Assembly: GCA_034231615.1 (NCBI GenBank)
Contig: CM067298.1
Location: forward strand, 62,092,387 to 62,156,386
Reading direction: 5' to 3'
DNA: 64,000 nucleotides
From: Meghimatium bilineatum
Taxonomy: Eukaryota > Mollusca > Gastropoda > Stylommatophora > Philomycidae
The notes beneath the pieces were generated by a model. The model did no database searches and was not told the DNA's origin. It was given only the letters and a program-made list of their open reading frames with translations. The stretch's first letter is position 1. Every line of letters begins with the position of its first letter. The position numbers and the translations under genes were made by a program. Positions 50,057-62,000 of this stretch are shown here, in pieces.

Positions 50057-53000
50057 AAATTAGCCAATATTACTCAGTCTGATAAAATAATGAAAACTTT
50101 GAAAACTTTGATTTGATCTCCATGTCCCACCAAAGACAGATGTGTTGGGCCATTGGTACAAATAAAATAGCAACACAACACATTTCCATTCTCTGAAATA
50201 CATCCAACTGGAAATCTTGTAGGACCATTGTCCTGTTACAAGAGAAATCCAGTGGGAATTTGAGAATGAACACTGAAGAAGAAGAAGATCCTCATGAAGA
50301 AGTTATACTCTTGAATCCTATGTGCAATAGTGGGGTTTCTCCAGAGTTTTCTTTTAACTATAAGACTTCAACTTTAAGCATTATGTAATGCTTTGAGAAG
50401 AAGCCTCCTACTCAGATGATCTATCATCATCAGGTGCCATGCCGGCTGGCGTAGGAGGTCATGGCTCTCCACAGCTCTCTGTCCACAGTATTATGTATCA
50501 AGGTCATTGTTGTTTCCTTGCCGTGACAGGCTGTCAAACTGTCTAATATTTTCTCACGTTGTCGCCCTCTGTCTCTGTTGCCTTCAATTTTGCCTGTTGT
50601 GACTATGTTCTCTAAACCTGCCTGTCTTATGAAGTGGCCAAGAAAAGAAGATAGCCTTTTTCTTATATTGTTGATTAAGGTCTGTTTCGCATTTGACTTT
50701 TTCAACACCTCTACATTAATTTTTCTGGCAGTCCATGGTATTCTCAGCATTCTTCTGTAGAACCACATCTCTGTTGCCTCTAATTTCCCACTTTCCAGTT
50801 TGTTTATTGTCCAAGACTAGCACCCATATGCACTCTTTCTCACTTCTAATGACAAGGTCATATTACACAGTATATTTTTCATTTTTCTGAATGTTGTTTT
50901 TGCCTGTCCTATTCTACATCTTATTTCTGTTGAACTTCTTCCATCTGCTGTAATCATTGTACCTAAATATTTGAATTGGTGGGCCTGTTTTAATACAATA
51001 TCATTCACTTTGATCTTGCAAGGTGTGTTATCTTGTTTCTTTGAAATAACCATTACTTTGTTTTCTTGAAATTTAGGAAGAGGCCTTTCTCTTTACTTTC
51101 TGTGACTACTACGTTAATTAAATATTGAAGGTCTTCCTCACTTTTTGCAATCAGAACAGTGTCATCTGCATATCTCAAATTATTTATGTTATGTCCAATC
51201 ACTGATATTCCTGGGATATCTACTATTGCACGCAATATGTTTTCACTGTATAATGAGAACAGGTCTGGTGAAAGCATGCATCCCTGTCTGACTCCTTGTT
51301 TTATTTGTTTAAAAGGGCCAAATTGATTTCCTGCTCTTATTGCTGCTGTTTGTTGCCAGTACCTGTTCTTTATTATTCTTAAATCAGATGGTCTATACTT
51401 ATATGTAAAAAGTTATGTTCCACTATTTTGTATGCAGACAATCAATACATGAAAGCCTGTAACCATTTGGTTGTACCAACGTTGGCCACTTTTAAATAGA
51501 CAGTCTACATGACAACAAGGCTTCAGTCAAAATAGGTTTCTCTTACCTCACACACAAGAGTATCAATCACTTGCCATATATCAGCTATGGATTCTTGTTT
51601 AATGCCAGAATTTGCTTCAACCATGGCATAAAAGTCCTAGAAAACAAAAAGAGCTAATAATTAATTTAAAACAGTGACTACAACAACTATTAGAATTTAA
51701 ATATACAATTAGCCTGTGAACATCAGATGTAAGGCTTATCAGAGAAATTGGAATATTTATGCCCATAAACAAACTCATACCTGCTATTTCCATGGAAATG
51801 AAGTCTGATTATAAATACCATCATTCTATTCATAAATATAAAACGCTATGATCATACCAACATTATCAATGTCATACATAAACACTGAATAAGAAACATG
51901 AGAGTAAACTTGTTACATGTGAAATGGCATGACAAAGAGAAGGAAAATATTACAAGAATATAGTGTACATTGCATAAGGAATGAACTCATAAGAAGTTCT
52001 GTGAGAAATTTTCTGTTGTGAAATTTATAAAAAACAATGCCATGCTTTGGTCATTTCATCGTGGAGTGACTGACACACTTAGACTACAATATTACTGCTT
52101 ATCAAGCAATATGTGTCCTTTCCTGGACACTCTCATCAGCCAAGGCTACAATCATGCAAGTGTAAGTAGCAGGGAACAAATATAAATCAAAAGCAAAGAT
52201 TATTACTGCTGTGGGCATCTGTGGTTGGGTCAATAGGGACCTATACAGAAGCAAACGGTCAAGCAACGATGACCACAGGCAACATTTCAGATGGGTGACA
52301 AAAGAGGCCAGCATGTTATGTGAGTGAGTTGATGAACAGGTTGCAATACACAGGCTGACATACTAGCAATATGGCCACAGACATCACTGTTCAGTGATTC
52401 TTGATTACAAACCAGCATCAAAGAACATGGGACAAACCCATAAGATCTCCGTTCTAAGTTTCAGCAGCATCTGAGAGTATGCAGACTTAAAGTCCCAGTC
52501 AAATGTTGGTTATGTGCTCCTCTGATCATTTCATAGGAGAGGACCATGCCAACCATTAAGTGTAAGGGGTAAAACACTGAACATATACATGACTGCCACA
52601 GTCGGATGTGTTGGGCCATTGGCACAAATAAAATCAAACCACATCTCTGGACTACATCCTAATGGAAATTCAGTAAGATCAATGTTCTCCTACAAGACAC
52701 GTCCAGCAGGAGTATGAGAATGTACACTAAACAAACTACTAATATTCATATTCAATACTAATCCTTGATTATTTGTGATAAAAACTTTACCAACAATATA
52801 CTGCATCTGCATCAGACATTTTTAATCAACTAAGCAACTGATTTTCAATCAATCAATCAATAAACATGTAACCCTTCAGGGTCGTAGGGGTACCACATTG
52901 GATCCTTTAGCTCACAGAGTCCTCCAGCAATTTCTATCCTCAACGATGCGGATGAGTGAGGAAAAAATCTTGTCCTGTCCATTCCTGGATGTTGTCTGTT

Positions 53001-56000
53001 CATGCCTTTATTTGCCCTCCTCTGCTTGTTCCCCCTTCGACAGTTCCCTGCAGTATTGTTTTTGACAAGGAATCATGTCCGCATTAATGTCCAAACCATG
53101 TTAGTTTTCATTGTTTCACTATTAAAAGAAGTGGTTCTTGTACACCTGCATACATCTCTACTTTATTTCTTAAGTTCATTCGCCCACTGAAATACTACAA
53201 TGGATAATCACACACAGAGAACTGTGATTACACTTTGTTGAATAAAATTCATCTTTTATGACTTTTCATTATTCTCATTCTGTTTCTATGTTTGTCAATG
53301 TTTGACTCTAAACTCATCATTATTACTAGTTATAGTCAAGTTAGTCTATGATGAATAACAACAGGTGGCCTCGCTGTTGTCAGGGTCTGAAAAAGAAGCA
53401 AAATATAGCAACACTGATACTTTCCAGGGATGTTGTAAGAGGTAACTAAAGAGGTTTTGAAGGCTGCTCCATTCCATGGAAGATCAAAAGTCCCAGAAGC
53501 CATGCTGCAATCGAAAGTGTCAGGCTAAAAAGCAGAGATATTGCAACCAAGCTGTAAACTATGACATAATGCATTATATCCTTCTGACTGCATCCTCTGC
53601 AGATGTTAATAATAATGCAGAAGAATAAGTAACAGGTTTCTACATGTTGTTTTCCAAGCAGAGTTTGTCATACTGTATTGTATTTTCTACAGAAAAATGC
53701 TAAGAATATCATGGATTGCCAGAAAAACTAATATGGAGGTGTTGAAAGAGTCAAATGTGAGATGGAACTTAGTCAACAATATAAGAAAAAGACAATCTTT
53801 ATTTTTGGCCATGTTATGAGACAAGTAAGTTTGGAGAACATAGTCAAAACAGGAAAGATTGAGGGCAACAGAGACAGAGGGTGACAACGTGAGAAAATAT
53901 TAGACAGTTTAACAACCTGGCACAGCAGTGAAACAACGTTCTGATACATAATACTGGAGACAGAGCTAGGGAGAGTCATGATCACCTACGCCAGCCAGCA
54001 TGGCCCCTGATGATGATTGTCTATTGTCTATTGTCTTTCCCCAGGTGGTTTGTGATCCACTCTTGCCATTAAGCGTAGGGGTAATTGGAGCACGAGCTTG
54101 CGTTCTAAAGCCAGATGTGTGGCCTAGGCTGTGCTATGACCGTGTCTGTACAGGATGTTCCTGACGTTTTCTATCCATCTTTTCCATGGTCTTCCTCTGG
54201 CTTCGTATCCTGATCTCATTTGGTTATATGTTTGTATGAGCAACTTTTCGTGATGCATTCTCATAATGTGGCCAAACCACTTGATCTGTTCTCTCTCTAT
54301 GTAATCTGTACAAGATATTATACCTATTCTTTCTCTGATATATTCATTTTGCAATCTATCAAGCCTGGTGACTCCGGCAGCTTTCCTCAAGCATTTCATC
54401 TCACATGTCACTATCTTTCTGTAAAGTGAAGATGAGAGAGACCAGGTTTGGCACTGGTAACACAGTGTTGGTAGGAATATTCATTCATTAATTTTCCTTT
54501 TGCGCTGAAGTTAGCGCATATGGCAGAGGTCAGATCTCTCTAATTCTGTCTGTTCAAAGCTATTCTGTGCAGTTCCTGAATAGTATGAATATTGGTTGTT
54601 TTACTTCCTCTAAGTATTGTTCTTCTGAGTGTTTCTTTTGGTCTACCCCTGGCTCTTTTGCATGTAGTTATCCATTCAAGAGATTGGTGGTGTATTCTGT
54701 TGATGTCTGCACGTAGGACATGCCCGATGTAGGACAAACTGCGTTTTCTGATAACATCTGTGATGAAATTTTGATGTCTCTTCTCTGATTTTATCATTCG
54801 ATTTGAATTCACTCCAATGGGTGTTAGTTATCCTACGAAGACATTTGTTCTCGAAACTCAGTAATTTCTTTTCTGAAGATAAAGAGCTTTTCCAGCTCTC
54901 ACATCCATATGATAGCACCGGAATAACGCAGGAATTAAATAAGAGCATTTTCGTGCGTGTGCTGATTGACTTTGACTTACAGATATTAGACAGTCTGTTA
55001 AATGCACTTGATGCTAGGGCAATGCGAGTTGTAATTTCTGGCATGACATCACCGTCGAGTGTTAATTTGCTTCCTATATAGGAGAATTTCTGTACTTTTT
55101 CAAGTTGTTGTCCATTTAAAGTAATTTTGTTAGGTGAATTGGTGAAGTCCATAATTTTTGTTTTTGCTGAATTGATTTGGAGACCTATTTGTCCTGCAAT
55201 GAGTTTTAATCTATCAGTTTTTGTTTGTGCATCTTGATGGTTTTCACTCAATAGTGCAAGATCATCTGCAAAATCCAGGTCTTCTAATGTTGTTTTATTT
55301 ATCCATTTCATTCCTAAATTTGTGTTGGATGTGCTTTTTCTCATAGCCCAGTCAATTGCGATATTGAATAGTAATGGTAACATAGGGCAGCCTTGTTTAA
55401 CACCAGTAATCACAAGGAACCATTCTGAATTGCCTTTTTCTGTAATAACACAGCATTATGAGTTGGTATAGAATGATTTTATCACATTTATATATTTATT
55501 TTGGAATCCATATATTTTTAAAATTTCCCAAAGCGATGGTCGATGGATGCTGTCGAAAGCTTTTTAAAATCAACAAAGTTTAATATGAGATTAGATATAA
55601 ATTCTAGACATTCTTCTATTATTGTTCTAAGAGTGAATATATGGTCAAAGCAGGAACGACCTGGTCTAAAGCCTGAATGCTCTTCTCTAAGTCTTTTGTC
55701 TACGGATGACTTTAATCTTGCAAGCATCATATTACAAAGAATTTTGCCAGGTACGGATAGCAGTGTGATTCCCCTCCAGTTATCACAATTTGTTAGGTCT
55801 CCTTTTTTGGTAATTTGATAATTATGCCATTTTTCCATTGTTGGGGTGGGCATTTGTTTTTCCAAATCATATTGAAAATATTCAGTAAAAATGACAAGGT
55901 ATTATCATTTGCTGCTTTTAATATTTCACTTGTGATGTCATCTTGACCTGCTGCTTTATTGTTTTTTAATTTCTTAAAGGTTTTTTTTACCTCTTCAAGG

Positions 56001-59000
56001 GTGAAATTTTCTATCGAAGCTTCTAGTGGTGGCATTGTCTCCTCTTTCTCTAGATTTGGAGTAGATTGGGGTGGTGGTCTGTTAAGAAGATCTTGGAAAT
56101 GTTCAGCCTATCTTTGCTTTTGTTGTTCAGTTGTTGTTAGAACTTTGCCATTTTTGTCTTTAATAGATGCATTTGGGATAAGTGGCTGATTGCACAGTTG
56201 TTTGGTTATGTGGTGTAGTATCTTGCTGTTGTTGTGTTGTGAGGCTGATTCAGCTTCCAATGATAAGTTGTTTATATAATTCTGCCTATCCTTTCTAGTG
56301 CTTGCTTTAACTTCTTTGTCTAAAAAGGCGTATGTGAGTCTGTTTTGTTCCTCGTCTTGAGTGGTTTTTGCAGCAAGTATTTTTTGCTATATATATATAT
56401 TTCTATATATTAAAGAAATATTGCAGTATTTCTAAAATTCTCCCATTTCGTTTCTATGGATGTTATGGGATTTACTAATTCAGATGGCTTATCTAAGGCG
56501 GTGTATTGATTGTTGATTTTGGTGTTGTATTCTTCTTGTAAATTACTTTCTAGTAGACTTTTTGTATCGATTTTTCTGTGGTAGATGGTCTTTTGATGTT
56601 TTTTAAGTTTGATTTTTAGCTTAGCTATGCAGCGATTTATGCAAATCTCTGCATAGGAATATACTGTAGATCATTTATCTCTTAACTTCCATCTCGATCC
56701 TGGTATGAAGAAGTAGTGGTGACATTTGTTATGTTACTGCATTTGCCTTTTGACATCCCATCTCTATTTCTCTATCAAGGCCTCCATGTTCTGTAAATAT
56801 ACTACCGAGATATTTGAACTCTGTTACTTGTTTTACTCTTATATTGTATATCTGTATGTTTAGTTGACTCTGTGTTCTGCATATTTTCATAGTTTCCGTC
56901 TTTTGTGTATTGATCTTCATGTTGCATTTTCTACATATTGCAGATAGTGAGCTAACATGATTTTGTAGTTGTTCTTTGTTTTCGTATATGAGGCTCTGAT
57001 CGTCTGCGAAAAGTAGTTCATTTATTTCATTGTTTAGTTGTTCTGAGTTGTTTTGTTCTGAATTGGTGATGTTGCCCTCTGCACTTTTTGCCTCTTTTAT
57101 TATTCTGTCTATGTATATATTGAATAGCAAAGGTGAGAACACGCAACCTTGATGACTCCCGTTTTTTTATCAAATGCGTCTGTGATACTATCTGATGTTC
57201 TTACTACACATTGGCAGTTATCCAAAGATCTTATACTTTCTAACAGTAGTCCTTTGATACAACACATTTCCAGAGTTTCCCATAGTACGTCTCTGTTGAC
57301 TCTATCAAACGCTTTCTCTTGATCTATAAATATTGCGTTTAGTTCTTTGTTGTATTCTATTGCTCTCTCACTCATTTGCCTCAGCGTGAACAAGGCGTCT
57401 GTGCAGCTAACCCCTCTTCTGAAGCCAAATTGAGGGCCTCAATTTTAGTTCGGCGATGTATCGTGCACGTTGTTCTATTATCTTTGCATAAATTTTTCTG
57501 GTGTGGCTTAATAACGAGATGCCTCGGTATGTTTCGCACTCTCTTTTGTTGCCCTTGTTTTTCCACAAAGGTACGATTACTGACTTTTGCCAGTCCTCTG
57601 GGACGTCCCCTTCTTTCCACGTTATTGTGAATATTCTATAGAGCCATTTTATCCCAATATCTTTGCATGCTTTAATGGCTTCGTTGGGAATGCCATCTGT
57701 GCCTGGTGATTTCTTATTTGGGCTGTTCTTGATAGCCATTTCTATTTCTTGGCTTAACATTTCTGGCTCTGTGATGTCTTTGTACAATGAGAAGCCAACT
57801 GGCTTGCTCCATGAAATATGTTTGCGCACAAATACTTCTATCGATTCGCAAAGCCAGTCACAGAAGCTAGCTTGGGCAGGACCTGAATGTTTACACATCC
57901 ATGTTGGCCAGATTTTTCTGATGATGATCTGATGATGATTGTATAATTTAATAAACAAAAATCTTTTGGTTGCAACATAATTTTAATCGCTTCTGGTAAA
58001 ATGGTGTGTGATAACAGCTGTTTTTTTCTGTGGCTAATTTCATTGTGAGAATTTCTGAGAGGAATTGGTTACCTATACTTCCATAGAGTAGTGGTCTGTA
58101 TTATTTCCATTTCATTTATGGGAGAGGTCTTCATGGCACCTGTGAAGTGAATTGCCTGATTTTGTACCTTGTCCAGAGATTATAGATGGAAATTGGTTGC
58201 TGAAGTCCATGCTCCTGATCCAAATTCTAGTGCTCGTCTAATTGCACCTGGATATACCTTCTTTAATGCTGCTTCTTTGGCCACCAGCTTGTTCCTGCCA
58301 ATTTTCTCTGTATGGCAAGTTTATTTCTTGCTTTTGCCTCTATTTTCTCAATGTTTGACCTCCATGTCAATCTCTTATCTAGTGTGGTGCACAGATACAC
58401 TGGCTCCTCTTCTGTTTGATTACGTGTATTTCTGAGTTTTATCTCTACTGCTTTGTAAAGATCGTGAAAATTTTTGTAGATTTTTCAGCATTATCTATAT
58501 GATCCATTTCTCTGCATCTTGGCTTAGTTGGTCTTGTAGTTATTGTTTTTTCACTTGGATGATAACTGGGTGATGATCACTACTGTCGAGTTGTTAACCT
58601 ATTGTTCTTTCCACTATTCCAGCGAGTTCTGGAGCACAGAATGTTAGGTCTGGGGTGAAGATGCCAAGACATCTTCTGAAGCAGAAATTTGGTGGATCCT
58701 GTGTATTATTGTAAAGCATTAGGTTGTTACTCTTGCCACATTTCTATCTCTTCTACTCTGTCTAAATTATTGTATCCCCAGCTTTAGGAGTGGCTGTTAA
58801 AGTCTCCCACTGCAAATAAGTGTTTTTTAGGATGTTAATACTGATCATATTTAATAGGATGTCATTTGGGCAGTAGAAGTTTAGTATATGAAGTCCAAGG
58901 TTAATGTTCTTTATGTGAATTATCTGGTATTCAGCACTTTCCTTGTGTGTTTCTGTGGCATTGCTGTTATTCTTGACTAGTGTTAGTATGCCACCATTCC

Positions 59001-62000
59001 TCCGATTATTCCTGTCAACTCTAAAGCATTGGTACCCTCGAGTCTTGAAAGTCATTTTTTCATTGAGTTGGGTTTCTTGTATGCAGCAAATACTAACCTC
59101 TTTCTGATACAAGGTGTTTTCTAGTTCTGTGTTTTTGTTATTAACACCCTCTGCAATTCAGTGCATGATGTTTAGAGGGGTTGTCGTCCTGTCTAGTTGA
59201 TAAGTCGCTTTACTCTTCTGTCTCCTGGATCCACAAGGTAGACTAGAGGGACCTTCAGTAGCTGGGAGTGGATTCTGTTGACATTCAGAATAGTGCACCT
59301 GTGGGAAATTTCACAGGGCAAGCACCATGACCATTTTTTAAATTTTGTTATGCAGACATGTTAACTTAATGGGTTGCATGGTACAATGTTTGCTGGTGCA
59401 TCTCTTGACCTGATATCTCCAACTTATGTACCTGTGCTTGCTTGGGCAGGACTGTAAGGACTGTAGTCCTGCTTGATGTAAGGAATACCCAACCAGTTTT
59501 AGTTTCCAGCCTCTGTTGGTTAAACAAAGCCTGATCTTCAATTCAATGAGCTGTCCTTGATGGGGGTGTAGCATGTTATTATGTATTTTATAATGCATAT
59601 TTTAATCATTAATAATTTGTTATTTGTTTTGATGTTAGCAGTTTTCTCAAGTCATTGAAAGCACTTTATGCATTTCATATTCTCCTTTTAACTTCTGTTT
59701 CACATTTACCATCATTTGTGACTATCTGTCCTCCAAGATACAGGTAATGATCTAGTGTTGCAGTATCTTTCCATGTATTCTTACTCTAAAGCAGGGGTCA
59801 GCAACCTTTTGCTAACTGTGTGCTAACTTAAGGTTTCAAATTATTCAGAGTGCCAACATCGCATATCAAGAAGAATGTGAAGAGTCCAGATTCATCACAT
59901 GTGAAGAGTCTGCGTGCCATTTGAAATTGCTTGGCATGCCAAGTGTGGCACGCGTGCCATAGGTTGCCGACCCCTGCTCTAAAGCATTTGTTCCTCTTTT
60001 AATTTGTTGACTATCATAGTTTTTGTTTTCTGGATGTTAATATCTAGTCCACAATCTCTGCTTTATTTGTCACTTGGTCTATTAGTCTTTGTAACTCCTC
60101 ATTCCTTCTATATGTTTAAAACAATTGTGTGGATGTTAAACAAAGTGGGTGATTAACTACATTTGTGTTGTACTACTCCTTTTTATTTCAATGTATGAGT
60201 AAGGTGCCTAGCTATTCTTATATATTGTTGATGCAGCTTGTTCTGAATATATACTTCTGATAATTTAATGTCTTTTTCATCTAAGCCTATTTCTTGGAGG
60301 CATTCAGTTAATTTTTCATGTTGGATTCTATTGAAAACCTTGCTGTAGTCTATGAAGCAAATACTGATACTTTTTTGGACATCTAAATATTAGTTCACTA
60401 ATAGTCTAATACACAGTATAGCTGCTCAGGTTCCTTTGTTGATTTTTTTTAAAACCATATTATTTTTCACATATTTCTATGTATGTTTTTAATTTTTTCA
60501 TGTATTATCTTCAATAATATTTTGGTTACATGGCTCAAACTGATTGTTCTGTATTCTGTACAGAAAGATATATTCTGTATTTGATACAGAGAAAAGGTAA
60601 GAAATTATATAAAAACAAAGTAGAAAATAAGGGTGGATAGTTCAAAAGAAGACACACAACAGTACTAGATTGCACAAGTGGTCCTGAGAATACTTGTGAA
60701 CATGCCCTACTCTAAGATTCTTTATGATTTGAATTGTTCTTGATAACTACATGCACCATCACCATATATTATATAACCTTTAGGCCCCTACGGTCGCAAC
60801 ATTGCGCCTTGCGTGTGCATCCCGTAGTGCCTGTGGTCGCAATCACGCAACATACGATATCACTCAATTCCCGAGTACGTAACTTCACGAAGTTAAAGCT
60901 TATATGACGTAGAATTCCCGGAACACGAAGCTAGGAATACGTCACAGTTTAAAGGTCAAATTCCTTTACTCATTACGATTGTAAGAGAGAGAAAGCCGGT
61001 TGAATTTGTCAACGCATTTCTAGAGCGACTTTAGCCATTTTCGGCCGTATTTTACTATCAAATTGAGTACCGCGTGGCATGGGTAAGTGATCGTGACTAC
61101 ATGTTCTAATTGTTGTTTTTTGTGTTTAATATGTTGTTATTTGATAAGAATGTGTGTGTATTTATTAAAAAGCACAAAAATAATATGTATCAGGGGTGAC
61201 ACGTGTGTGCATGGACAATAATTACGCTGCGTGTCGGCATAGACCTAGTGTTGACCGGACGGACGTTATATGCAATTTCTTCACGTTTTATTCGTTTTTT
61301 TAGTTCATATTATATTAGTTTTGATATAAAACAATACATATACAATAAGTATAGGTATTTATGAGGATTTTATCAATGTTGCCACACATTGCTCATGTAT
61401 TAGGGTCGTCACGACGATATATTTGCGATTTTGAAAATGACGTTTTGCGTTTTTCGCCAGAATTTTCAACTTCAAAACGTGCTCACAACTGTCATATCAC
61501 ACATACAACAACAAAAAAAACACGATAATATTCACTATTCACTCCTTTATTTAGATGTGCAAAAATTATTTTGATATCTTTTAAAACAAAAAAGTTATGA
61601 CGTTTTCAAAACACCCACCATCAATAACGCAAATTTTCCAAAAAATAAGTCAGGCCCTGGGGGAAGTTTTGTAATTTTAAGCCAGGGCTCTAAAGGTTAA
61701 TATATCCATTCCTAAAGTACTACAAAATACTATCACTGTAGAAAGACAGAAAGGTGCCAGTATCATTCATTGTAATACTATACTACATGTTTATTTGTTA
61801 GAATTTGTTTTTCAAATTTCTGCTGGATCTCTCATGTAGCAGGACAATGGTTATATTCAATTTCCAGCAAGATGTAATCCAGAGAACAGAAATGTCTTGC
61901 ACCATCATTTTATTTACACCAATTTTATTTGCACACGCAACTTTAGTTGTATCTTCATCACTATAATAATCAGGTGCCATCTCCATATCAAAGGTTGGCT

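Noticed and set aside
57407-57958. A 183-residue minus-strand frame as a host gene
   Set aside because: Its blocks (SPGTDGIPNEAIKA, ETYRGISLLS) are the start of a LINE-B reverse transcriptase.
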